DNA of 64,000 bases, from NCBI RefSeq assembly GCF_001421015.2, contig NZ_CP013023.1:1044001-1108000 (forward strand), read 5' to 3'. Every line of letters starts with the position of its first letter. Within the stretch, counting starts at the first letter, position 1. This stretch comes from Paenibacillus bovis. Its GTDB lineage: Bacteria; Bacillota; Bacilli; Paenibacillales; Paenibacillaceae. This document shows positions 25,939 through 34,369 of the stretch, piece by piece. Below the pieces are notes generated by a model. The model was not told where the DNA came from. It did no database searches and worked only from the letters and a program-made list of their open reading frames with translations. A program made the position numbers and the translations under genes.

Positions 25939-28473
25939 ATGAATACTTCTCCCAAATCGATCCCTACAGAATCGACGACTGCAAAAGAAATAGCGTCTGC
26001 TCCGGTACTGCCGTCTGATTCGGGTTCCGGCGGCTCTGTACGTCAGCTGCAATTGCAGATTGGCGGTATGACCTGTGCGGCTTGCTCAACCCGGATCGAG
26101 AAAGGACTGCGACGGCTCGAAGGCGTACAGGAAGCCAATGTGAATCTGGCACTGGAACGTGCTTCGGTCATTTATGATCCCGCACAGATCGATGGAGCTG
26201 CATTGGAGCGCAAGATTGAACAGCTGGGCTATCAGCCGCTCAAGGAAACTGCCGACCTCGATATTATGGGAATGACCTGCGCCGCCTGCGCGACCCGGAT
26301 CGAAAAAGGAATCCGGCGCATGGATGGCATTTCGGAGGTCAACGTCAATCTGGCGCTGGAGACTGCGCGCGTGCAATACAATCCCGGCAGCGTAACGCTG
26401 GACGAGATTACACGCAAAGTCGAAAAGCTCGGCTATCAGGCACAGCTCAAGCGCGAAGAAGGCATCGAGCAGCGGCGTGAACGCGAAGCGGTTGTGCGCA
26501 AATGGAAACTGATTATTGCTGCGGTATTATCTTTGCCACTGCTATGGGCAATGCTGGGTCATTTCAGTATTACCTCATGGATCAGCACGCCGTCCATTCT
26601 GATGAATCCGTGGTTTCAGCTTATTTTGGCTACGCCGGTACAATTTATTATCGGCTGGCAATTCTATGTAGGAGCTTACAAAGCGCTTCGCAGCGGCAGT
26701 GCCAATATGGATGTGCTGGTCGCACTGGGTACGTCGGCCGCCTACTTTTATAGTCTGTTCCTGATTATTCGTTCCATGCTGGTACCGGGAACACAGGTAG
26801 AACTTTATTTTGAAGTCAGTTCGATTCTGGTCACCCTGATTCTGCTGGGTAAATGGTTTGAACATCGCGCCAAAGGGCGCTCGTCCGAAGCGATTCGCAG
26901 TCTTATGAATCTGCGCGCCCAGATGGCAAGAGTAGAGCGGGACGGCCGGGAAGTTGAGATTCCGGTAGATGATGTACGGATCGACGATATTGTAGTCGTC
27001 AAACCGGGCGAAAAGATCCCTGTAGACGGTGAGGTATTGGAAGGTCAATCTTCGGTCGATGAGTCGATGCTCACCGGCGAAAGTCTGCCGGTAGAGAAGA
27101 CGGCCGGTGATGCTGTGATCGGAGCAACCATCAATCAGAATGGTCGATTGCGCTTCCGGGTTAATCGGATCGGTCAAAATACAGCACTCGCCCGCATTAT
27201 CCGTGTGGTCGAAGAAGCCCAGGTATCCAAAGCACCTATTCAGCGGATGGCTGATGTCATCTCGGGTATATTTGTGCCGATTGTAGTAGGGATCGCGCTG
27301 CTGACCTTTGGGATATGGTATCTATGGCTGGAACCGGGCAACTTTAGCAGTGCTCTGGAAAAAGCAATCGCAGTACTCGTTATCGCTTGTCCCTGCGCGC
27401 TGGGTCTGGCTACACCGACATCTATTATGGCGGGATCAGGCCGGGCTGCGGAATACGGCATTCTGTTCAAAGGCGGCGAACATCTGGAAGCCGCTCACAA
27501 AGTGAATACAGTTGTACTGGACAAGACCGGTACGATTACACGCGGTGAACCGGTGCTGACGGATATTCATTTTGTAGCCGGAAGTTCCGGAATCGAAGAG
27601 CAGGAATGGCTGCAGCGTATAATCAGCGCAGAGGCGGCTTCCGAGCATCCGCTGGCCCGTGCTATTGTACAAGGTTTGCAAGAACGCAATATTACCGCTG
27701 GAGCTGTAGATGCTTTCGAAAATATACCTGGCAAGGGTATACGTTCTGTGACTGACGGACAGCAGATGCTGATCGGTACAAGACTGCTGCTCCAGGAAGC
27801 GGACATTTATAACGAAGATCTGGAGCAAGAGATACAGCAGGTCGAAAGCAAAGGCAAAACCGTAATGCTGACTGCGATCAATGGACAGTATACCGGTTGG
27901 CTGGCAGTAGCCGATACAGTCAAGGAAACGTCCAAAGAAGCGATACAGCGTCTGCAGCAAATGGGTATGGAAGTGATCATGATTACCGGTGACAATGAAC
28001 GCACCGCACAGGCAATTGGTCAGCAGACCGGAGTAGATCATATTCTGGCAGGCGTTCTGCCAGAGGGCAAAGCGGCCGAGATCAAGCGTCTGCAGGAGAA
28101 AGGACGCATCGTCGCCATGGTCGGAGATGGTATCAATGATGCACCTGCACTGGCGACGGCGGATACTGGTATTGCTATCGGTACTGGCACCGATGTGGCG
28201 ATGGAAGCTGCGGATGTGACTTTGATGCGCGGGGATCTGAACGGTATCGCTGATGCGATCATGATCAGCCGCCGTACGATTCGCAATATCCGTCAAAATC
28301 TGTTCTGGGCGCTGGCGTATAACGTCATCGGTATTCCGATTGCAGCTTCCGGTCTGTTGGCTCCGTGGCTGGCAGGGGCGGCGATGGCATTCAGCTCCGT
28401 CTCGGTCGTACTGAATGCCCTGCGTTTGCAGCGTATCAAGCTGCAAAAGGTACAGCCGGATACTGGGAAATAA
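25939..28473 (+). CDS. copA: Cu(I)-exporting P1B-type ATPase CopA
   Basis: An 844-residue copper efflux pump. Two N-terminal metal-binding domains carry [14 protein letters not shown] (about 45-60) and [14 protein letters not shown] (about 113-126). The transmembrane metal site is CPC in [12 protein letters not shown] (near 484), the phosphorylated Asp is in DKTGT (near 528), the P-domain has GDGINDAPA (near 729), and an SEHPLA-type His-Pro (HPLAR) is present. A 35-residue Ser/Thr-rich leader precedes the first domain, slightly longer than in B. subtilis. AGGAGG precedes the ATG. It is under its own CsoR box. Confidence 0.97.
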   Translation: MNTSPKSIPTESTTAKEIASAPVLPSDSGSGGSVRQLQLQIGGMTCAACSTRIEKGLRRLEGVQEANVNLALERASVIYDPAQIDGAALERKIEQLGYQPLKETADLDIMGMTCAACATRIEKGIRRMDGISEVNVNLALETARVQYNPGSVTLDEITRKVEKLGYQAQLKREEGIEQRREREAVVRKWKLIIAAVLSLPLLWAMLGHFSITSWISTPSILMNPWFQLILATPVQFIIGWQFYVGAYKALRSGSANMDVLVALGTSAAYFYSLFLIIRSMLVPGTQVELYFEVSSILVTLILLGKWFEHRAKGRSSEAIRSLMNLRAQMARVERDGREVEIPVDDVRIDDIVVVKPGEKIPVDGEVLEGQSSVDESMLTGESLPVEKTAGDAVIGATINQNGRLRFRVNRIGQNTALARIIRVVEEAQVSKAPIQRMADVISGIFVPIVVGIALLTFGIWYLWLEPGNFSSALEKAIAVLVIACPCALGLATPTSIMAGSGRAAEYGILFKGGEHLEAAHKVNTVVLDKTGTITRGEPVLTDIHFVAGSSGIEEQEWLQRIISAEAASEHPLARAIVQGLQERNITAGAVDAFENIPGKGIRSVTDGQQMLIGTRLLLQEADIYNEDLEQEIQQVESKGKTVMLTAINGQYTGWLAVADTVKETSKEAIQRLQQMGMEVIMITGDNERTAQAIGQQTGVDHILAGVLPEGKAAEIKRLQEKGRIVAMVGDGINDAPALATADTGIAIGTGTDVAMEAADVTLMRGDLNGIADAIMISRRTIRNIRQNLFWALAYNVIGIPIAASGLLAPWLAGAAMAFSSVSVVLNALRLQRIKLQKVQPDTGK

Positions 28474-28547
28474 GGTATACTATACTCCTAAAGGCAGCCT
28501 GTGAGAGCTGCAGACAAGAAGTTGATGTAGTCTTTTGGGAGGGTATT

Positions 28548-28961
28548 ATGAACGAAGATCATTTTGGCCAGCAGAACCAGCCGTATCAGACGCCACCGCC
28601 ACCACCGGGTTACCGGCCGCCTCCATCGGAGCGTAATCCGGATCAGCCTACCAGCAAGGACCGGTTCGTTATGGCGCTCACTTCATTTATACTGAGTCTG
28701 ATCGGTCTGATTAGCATGTCGGGCGTTGTATGTGTATTTATTCTTCTGGTTGTCGCCAATGCGGAATTTGGCGTGGTGCCGATGCTCGTTATAATGGGGC
28801 TGGTCATCTCGGCGGCGATTATTCTACTGTCGCTTGTGTTTGCGATATTGTCGCTGCGTTCTTCACGCGGCAGGGGATTTGCGATAACTAGCCTGACGAT
28901 TGGACTCCTGCAGATCGTAGGCTGGGCCGGGTTTATCGGATTGGCAAACTGGATAGAGTAG
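28548..28961 (+). CDS. Small membrane protein with Pro-rich N-terminus (DUF4190-like)
   Basis: A 137-residue protein. The N-terminal 35 residues are hydrophilic and proline-rich (TPPPPPGYRPPPSE), followed by three hydrophobic helices (about 42-68, 72-98, 110-133) with a conserved-looking SLRSSRGRGFAITSLTIG turn. This layout is typical of DUF4190 proteins of Firmicutes, whose function is unknown. The ATG at 28548 follows GGGAGGG. The open frame extends upstream into copA but without a start signal. It lies 74 bp after copA and may be read through from it. Confidence 0.75.
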   Translation: MNEDHFGQQNQPYQTPPPPPGYRPPPSERNPDQPTSKDRFVMALTSFILSLIGLISMSGVVCVFILLVVANAEFGVVPMLVIMGLVISAAIILLSLVFAILSLRSSRGRGFAITSLTIGLLQIVGWAGFIGLANWIE

Positions 28962-29129
28962 CTGCAAGCAGCATGAGCGTCTCTGACCGGCGCAGATGTG
29001 GATGAGGCGGTCAGCTTCCGCAGCATTGTAGCATGCTGTATGATAAGGTACAGAATCTGGTCTGCTTCATCTGATCCTGCGCATGGTTAAGATACGATTA
29101 CATTGTATAGACAGGAGTGCAATTCAACC

Positions 29130-29873
29130 GTGAATGATACGATTAATCTGTTAATGAGTCACCGCTCTATTCGGAGCTACAAGCCGGACCCGGTTACCGA
29201 TGAGCAGCTGGAGACAATTATAGCTGCCGGTCAGATGGCTTCCAGCTCCAGCAATGTACAGGCATATAGTGTAATCGCTGTTCGTGATCCGAAGCGCAAG
29301 GCCATATTGGCCGAGCTGGCAGGTAACCAGCGGTATATTGTGGAATGTCCGGTTTTTCTCGTCTGGTGTGCAGATCTGCACCGTCTGGAAAAGGCGGTCC
29401 AGCAGCATGCTCCACAGGAGGAGTCATATACGGATGCAGTCGAGAATTTTATCGTAGCAACAGCCGATGTCACGCTGGCTGCCCAGAATGCAGCGATAGC
29501 GGCCGAATCCATGGGAATGGGGATCGTTTATATCGGCGGAGTCCGTAACGAGATCGAAGAAGTGTCCGAGCTGCTTGGTCTACCGGATCGGGTCTATCCA
29601 GTCTACGGTATGTGTGTCGGTTATCCGAATCAGGAGCCTGGACAGCGTCCCCGGCTGCCGCTCAAAGCCGTGCTGCATCATGAATCCTACGATGCATTGA
29701 CGACAGAGCAGACAGTAGCCGAGTATGATGAACAGATGGCGAATTATCTGTCAGCCCGTACAGCCGGTACCAAGAGTACGCCGTGGTCTGCACTCATGGC
29801 CCAGAAATTCACTACAGCTTCCCGGATGCAGCTCAAGGATTTCCTTGAGAGAAAAGGCTTCAACAAACGCTAA
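29130..29873 (+). CDS. NADPH-dependent nitro/flavin reductase, NfsA family
   Basis: A 247-residue FMN enzyme. SHRSIRSYKPDPV (about 10-22) is the phosphate-contacting N-terminus, SSSSNVQAYSVIAV the FMN-binding loop, and GMGIVYIGGVRNEIEEVSELLGLPDRVYPVYGMCVGYP the family core. The C-terminal third includes RPRLPLKAVLHHE and a basic end. NfsA-type enzymes reduce nitroaromatics, quinones and flavins. GTG at 29130 was chosen because AGGAG lies 12 nt upstream and the protein then begins just before the conserved region; TTG at 29103 is the alternative. Confidence 0.9.
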   Translation: MNDTINLLMSHRSIRSYKPDPVTDEQLETIIAAGQMASSSSNVQAYSVIAVRDPKRKAILAELAGNQRYIVECPVFLVWCADLHRLEKAVQQHAPQEESYTDAVENFIVATADVTLAAQNAAIAAESMGMGIVYIGGVRNEIEEVSELLGLPDRVYPVYGMCVGYPNQEPGQRPRLPLKAVLHHESYDALTTEQTVAEYDEQMANYLSARTAGTKSTPWSALMAQKFTTASRMQLKDFLERKGFNKR

Positions 29874-29971
29874 GCTAAGCCAATGATTTGCCGGAAACGA
29901 TCATTGGTGAATAAGCATCCGTAATAGCTGAGACATTCTGTCAGCACTGTGCAGGTTATAGTGATGAACCC

Positions 29972-30033
29972 AGCTGCCGAAACAGCAATGATATTCCTTG
30001 ATGGACGATCACTGCTGTTTCGGCAGCTTTTTG
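29972..30033 (+). terminator. Terminator of the nitroreductase gene
   Basis: A 16-bp stem (AGCTGCCGAAACAGCA with TGCTGTTTCGGCAGCT) is followed by a T-rich tract. The rest of the 29874-30177 gap has no further feature. Confidence 0.9.
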
Positions 30034-30177
30034 CTTTATCTCTGATCCGGTTGCAAGAATATGCAACTTTAAGCAGGAAGAAGATGTATATACGGATAAG
30101 ATATACTTTTATAGAAAGCAGATAGTTATATGCAGGATGTATAACAAATATTATTTGATGGACAGAGGAGGAATATG

Positions 30178-30666
30178 ATGTCATTGACCGGAGCAGAAAT
30201 GAGACCGCTTCATCCGGACTGGAAATCGGCAGAACGGCAGGGTGCGATAATCGGTTACGGGATCTTCCTGCTGATTCTGGCAGCTATTGCCCTGCTGCCG
30301 GGCTGGCTGGGCTGGTTTGAGATGCCATGGTGGCTCAAGACAGGGCTGATCGGTCTGGGAGTGCTGCTGTTTGTGTTTTACGTTCTGATCGCACCGACTG
30401 TACGATATCAGCGTTTTCGGTTTGCTGTATCGGATGAAGAGTTGGAGATACATAACGGATTGTTTTTTATTAGTGAGACACTGGTTCCGATGAGCAAGGT
30501 GCAGCATGTGGAGCTGGAGATTGGACCGATTCTACGGCGGTATCGTCTGGCTGAAGTTCATATTGTGACAGCAGCAACCACGCATACGATCGGCGGCGTG
30601 AAACTGGAGGAAGCGGAGCAGCTCAAGCAGCGTATTGGCCGTCTGGCCAGGAGGATAGACGAATGA
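30178..30666 (+). CDS. ydbS: YdbS-like bacterial PH-domain membrane protein
   Basis: A 162-residue protein with two adjacent transmembrane helices (about 22-45 and 50-72) and one C-terminal bPH_2 domain (RFRFAVSDEELEIHNGLFF, LVPMSKVQHVELEIGPILRRY). Of two adjacent ATG codons, the one at 30178 is 6 nt from AGGAGG and is preferred. It overlaps the next gene by 4 bp (ATGA), as ydbS-ydbT do in Bacillus. There the pair is sigma-W controlled and protects against certain antimicrobial peptides; that role is from the family, not seen here. I found no clear sigma-W promoter. Confidence 0.88.
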   Translation: MSLTGAEMRPLHPDWKSAERQGAIIGYGIFLLILAAIALLPGWLGWFEMPWWLKTGLIGLGVLLFVFYVLIAPTVRYQRFRFAVSDEELEIHNGLFFISETLVPMSKVQHVELEIGPILRRYRLAEVHIVTAATTHTIGGVKLEEAEQLKQRIGRLARRIDE

Positions 30667-32333
30667 GCCGGCAGCTGCGCCGAATGCATCCGTTGTATAT
30701 TGCTTTTGCTGTACTGCGTACCGTCAAAAATCTGGCATTCCTGCTGATTTTGGCTGCGGTACGGATTCTGAGCGGAGATGGCCTGTCCGCCTCCGTTTAC
30801 TGGACGATCGGTGGATTTGTCCTGCTGCTTTTGCTGAGTGGATTGTATCAGATCGGTACATGGCGCCGGTTTACCTATCATGAAGAAGAAGATCGCTTTG
30901 TGATTCAGAGTGGACTGCTTCAGCGCAGAGAAAAAGCGATCTATTATTCACGGATACACTCGGTTAGTATTGACCAGCCGCTGATCCAGCGCCTGCTGGG
31001 CGTAGTGCAGCTCAAAATAGAAACTCCCGGAGGCAGCTCCGATGGAGATGCAGTACTCGAAGTATTATCTGCTGCCGAAGCGGAGCGTTTACAGCAGATG
31101 CTGGAGCAGGCAGCTGTGGCTGTGGATACGGAAGATGCGTTTTCGCACCATAGTGCAGATACCGAATCAACCAATCTCACGACAAAGAATCAGGATACGA
31201 ACCAGGATGCAGAGACGGGGGATCAATTCGCCTCGGGAGAAAATCATTCATATCCGGATGCAACAAGACCAACAGCTGGCTCTATAGATCATTCTGCGGA
31301 TTCAATTGCTTCGGCTGGCAGGGTGGGAACATCAGCCGGCCGGACAGCTACCCCTGCCGGATCATCACCGGTTGCTGCGCAGCTGCTCTATAAGCTGACT
31401 ACACCGCAGCTGCTGCGTGCGGCACTGACCGAGCTTAATCTGGGATTGGGCCTGGCTTTTATAGCGGGGGTATATTCCTTTGCAGGTGATATACTGCCTG
31501 GGGGTCTGCTGAATCAGCTGATGGATAATGCGAAAGGGTATATTACCGGCATTCAGGCGCTGCTCGGTGCCGTACTGATCGGTCTGGTATTCGCCTGGCT
31601 GCTGTCGCTGGTGCTGTTTATTATCAAGTACGCCGGATTCTCTGTTTATCGCAGCGGGGAAAGGCTGTCTGTCCGCTATGGCTTGCTGGAACGCAGACAA
31701 TTCGTTTTTCATCCGAAGCATGTACAGGCGGTAACGGTCAAAGAAAGCCTGATTCGCCGCTGGCTCGGCTTTGCCCAGATCCAGCTGCATGTCGTCTCCT
31801 CCGGCAAAGATGCCAAAGTGCCGGTACTGCATCCATTTATCCGCAGCAGCGAAGTACAGATGCTGCTTGATTCGGTAGTGCCCGGATTTCTGTACCGGAC
31901 ACCGGCTTATCGTTCGCCATCACGGGCGCTGTGGGCATACGTATGGCCGGGTCTGCTGATTAGCAGTATACTCGCTGCTGTCGGGACATATTTTTTATCC
32001 GGGTACGGTCTGTTGATTGGGGGCGTGCTGGCTGTAGTTCTGATCCTGCTGGATTATGGACGCTATCGTCGCTCTGGCGCCGCACTGGATGGAGAACGTC
32101 TGATTATCGTCAATCGGTATGTCACGCATTCAACGCACTGCATATTATGGAAGCATATTGAAGCCTTCAGCTTTACAGGCAGCCAGCTGCAGCGCAGGCA
32201 GAATCTGCTGAGTCTCCACCTGTATATAGCGGCAGGACATACAACATTTCAGACCAATCGGCTGAGGCGCCAGGATGCGGATCAGGTGAGTCGCTGGTAC
32301 AGCCGCACTCGCCGGACAACAGGACATGAATAA
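30663..32333 (+). CDS. ydbT: YdbT-like membrane protein with three bPH_2 domains
   Basis: A 556-residue protein with alternating transmembrane pairs and bPH_2 domains: helices at about 12-60, domain 1 with RFVIQSGLLQRREKAIYYSRIHSV, helices near 265-320, domain 2 with RLSVRYGLLERRQFVFHPKHVQAV, helices near 425-460, domain 3 with RLIIVNRYVTHSTHCILWKHIEAF. A low-complexity insert of some 75 residues (T, N, D, S, G rich, about 165-240) lies between domain 1 and the second membrane part, making the protein longer than B. subtilis YdbT. It is translationally coupled to ydbS. Membrane-envelope protection is the family role. Confidence 0.88.
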   Translation: MSRQLRRMHPLYIAFAVLRTVKNLAFLLILAAVRILSGDGLSASVYWTIGGFVLLLLLSGLYQIGTWRRFTYHEEEDRFVIQSGLLQRREKAIYYSRIHSVSIDQPLIQRLLGVVQLKIETPGGSSDGDAVLEVLSAAEAERLQQMLEQAAVAVDTEDAFSHHSADTESTNLTTKNQDTNQDAETGDQFASGENHSYPDATRPTAGSIDHSADSIASAGRVGTSAGRTATPAGSSPVAAQLLYKLTTPQLLRAALTELNLGLGLAFIAGVYSFAGDILPGGLLNQLMDNAKGYITGIQALLGAVLIGLVFAWLLSLVLFIIKYAGFSVYRSGERLSVRYGLLERRQFVFHPKHVQAVTVKESLIRRWLGFAQIQLHVVSSGKDAKVPVLHPFIRSSEVQMLLDSVVPGFLYRTPAYRSPSRALWAYVWPGLLISSILAAVGTYFLSGYGLLIGGVLAVVLILLDYGRYRRSGAALDGERLIIVNRYVTHSTHCILWKHIEAFSFTGSQLQRRQNLLSLHLYIAAGHTTFQTNRLRRQDADQVSRWYSRTRRTTGHE

Positions 32334-32417
32334 TAGACTAGACAGGCAGCTTGATATACGTGTGATTACATTTCGCTTTTATGGAAGTATGTAATGTATA
32401 GTATTGTTCTTGTTCAC

Positions 32418-32461
32418 AAAAAGGCTGCGATTCCTTATTCTCGGGAATCGCAGCCTTTTTT
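32418..32461. terminator. Bidirectional terminator between ydbT and the MFS pump gene
   Basis: AAAAAGGCTGCGATTCC pairs with GGAATCGCAGCCTTTTT around an 8-nt loop; A-rich and T-rich flanks serve both strands. Confidence 0.92.
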
Positions 32462-32547
32462 ATCGATCGGCCTACTGTCTCTTATTGAAAATAAATCTGC
32501 TGCCTTGTGCGTTCATCTGGTCGATAGCTGCATATAACCATGTTTCC

Positions 32548-33933
32548 TTACTGCTGATGATTCAGCAGTCTGCTGCTTGGCGGCAGGAACAGCGCAACCA
32601 GCAGATTCACGACAGCGACGGCCAGCATGAGGATAAACACATAATGAATACCAAGCGCCAGCTCAATGGCTGTATTGTGGGTCACAATCGCATTGAATAC
32701 CAGTCCGAATACCGCAACACTGACCGTCTGCCCAAGAGAGTTCATCAGCGTATTGGTCGATGTCGCCACACTACGCATCTGGAAGCCTACCGCTCCCTGG
32801 ATAATGACCATCGACGGAGTGACGATACAGCCCATCCCGAACCCGATCAGCACCAGCGAAGCGACAATAATCAGATAAGGCGAGTCCGAACTCATGATGG
32901 CCACCAGCAGGCTGCCGGCCACTGCCAGCGCCGAACCGAAAATGATCAGCGCTTTGGCGCCAAGCTTGTACATTAATCGCCCTGACAGGGTGGACGCAAC
33001 TGGCCAGGCGATCGACATCGGCATTAATGCCAGTCCGGCAAAGGTAGCGCTGTATCCCGATACATCCTGCAGCCATAGTGCACAATATACCGTCACACCC
33101 ATAACTGTCCAGCGGGTTGTAAAGGCCAGAATATAAGGCACGGTCAATACACTGGTACGGAATAAGGACAGCGGCAGCATCGGCTCTTCTGCCCGCTTTT
33201 CAATACGCAGGAACAGTGCCATGAAGATGACGGTCACAATAAATAATCCGATAATAACCGGAGATGTCCACGCATATTCCTCGCCGCCGGTGAGCAGTGC
33301 GAGCAGCAGCGCAGTCATCCCGATCGTAAAAGTAAGTGCGCCTGCATAATCAATAGACTTTTGTTTTTTCTCAAAGGATTCATGATAATACATAAAAATA
33401 AACAATACCGCAATAATACCGACCGGCAGATTAATAAAGAAAATCCATCGCCAGGAGATATAGTCGACAAAGTAACCGCCCACAAGCGGTCCGAACAAGC
33501 CGGCAATCGACCAGACCGAGGAGAAAATCCCCTGTACTTTGGCACGTTCCTTGCCTGGATACAGATCGCCGACAATGGTAAAGGTAACTGGTGTCAGCGC
33601 ACCGGCACCAATCCCCTGCAATGCTCGGTACCAGATCAATTCGGTCATGGAGCCGGCGAATCCGCACAGCACCGATCCAACAATAAACAGGCCCAGTCCG
33701 ATAGCGAATACCGACTTGCGTCCGTACAGATCCCCCAGCTTGCCAAAAATGGGAGTAGCAATACAGGTCGTTAATGTATAAATGGAGAAGATCCAGCTGA
33801 TCAGGCTGAGACCGCCTAGTGAATCGATAATGCGTGGTGAAGCCGTGCTGACAACCGTGGAATCCAGTGCACCGATAAAAAGTGCAGCCAGTAATCCGAC
33901 CGTTACCATTGCCCGGTTGGTTTGCTTGGACAT
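32548..33933 (-). CDS. EmrB/QacA-type (DHA2) multidrug MFS transporter
   Basis: A 461-residue proton-coupled efflux permease with roughly 14 hydrophobic segments. ALDSTVVSTASPRI in helix 1 is motif D1 of the DHA2 family, GKLGDLYGRKSVF is motif A, and RALQGIGAGALTPVTFTIVGD is motif C/B. The start ATG follows AGGAGGAAGGAATC. A perfect 19-bp palindrome sits in its promoter (34012), so it is likely under a drug-responsive repressor, but no regulator gene is adjacent. Substrates cannot be predicted from sequence. Confidence 0.92.
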   Translation of the reverse strand: MSKQTNRAMVTVGLLAALFIGALDSTVVSTASPRIIDSLGGLSLISWIFSIYTLTTCIATPIFGKLGDLYGRKSVFAIGLGLFIVGSVLCGFAGSMTELIWYRALQGIGAGALTPVTFTIVGDLYPGKERAKVQGIFSSVWSIAGLFGPLVGGYFVDYISWRWIFFINLPVGIIAVLFIFMYYHESFEKKQKSIDYAGALTFTIGMTALLLALLTGGEEYAWTSPVIIGLFIVTVIFMALFLRIEKRAEEPMLPLSLFRTSVLTVPYILAFTTRWTVMGVTVYCALWLQDVSGYSATFAGLALMPMSIAWPVASTLSGRLMYKLGAKALIIFGSALAVAGSLLVAIMSSDSPYLIIVASLVLIGFGMGCIVTPSMVIIQGAVGFQMRSVATSTNTLMNSLGQTVSVAVFGLVFNAIVTHNTAIELALGIHYVFILMLAVAVVNLLVALFLPPSSRLLNHQQ

Positions 33934-34011
33934 AGAGTTTGATTCCTTCCTCCTGCTTGATTTTCATATCTATTGTTGATTGCTGCTGCTATCCGTATGT
34001 ACGGGATTATC

Positions 34012-34030
34012 TGTAATGGATACCATTACA
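34012..34030 (-). promoter_or_regulatory. Perfect palindrome in the multidrug-pump promoter
   Basis: TGTAATGGATACCATTACA has perfect 8-bp arms around ATA. On the minus strand it is followed immediately by GATAAT (34011-34006), a good -10, so the palindrome fills the promoter spacer, 79-97 bp upstream of the pump start. It looks like a TetR-type operator. Confidence 0.7.
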
Positions 34031-34323
34031 CCCTTTACATGGTCATGAAGCATTCCAAATCGTATACCGGAATAAAGATAGTCGTCAAGCAAAAATCACT
34101 ACAATTCATCTAACAATGCCCAGTCAGAATAGTAGATTCCAAACCTCGTATTACCGGATCATTTTTCTATTCCAGACATAAAATGTATTTTTGACTGTCT
34201 AAGTCTTTTATTTTACTTTCGTAAGCTAAATACAATCTGCTATTAAATGAAAATAAGTCCAAGTTTCTACAGACAAAGTACCAATGTTCACGTATCATTG
34301 AAAGTATACTCAGCCAGCTTTTT

Positions 34324-34332
34324 TGCTATAAT
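34324..34332 (+). promoter_or_regulatory. Extended -10 promoter of the hybrid kinase gene
   Basis: TGCTATAAT (TGN plus consensus TATAAT) lies 38 bp before the chosen ATG at 34370. It supports that start over an upstream in-frame ATG, which would precede the promoter. The remaining 33934-34323 region shows only the pump operator. Confidence 0.6.
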
Positions 34333-34369
34333 CTTGCCTACATCACGAGAGAGGAAGAATGCAATATTT

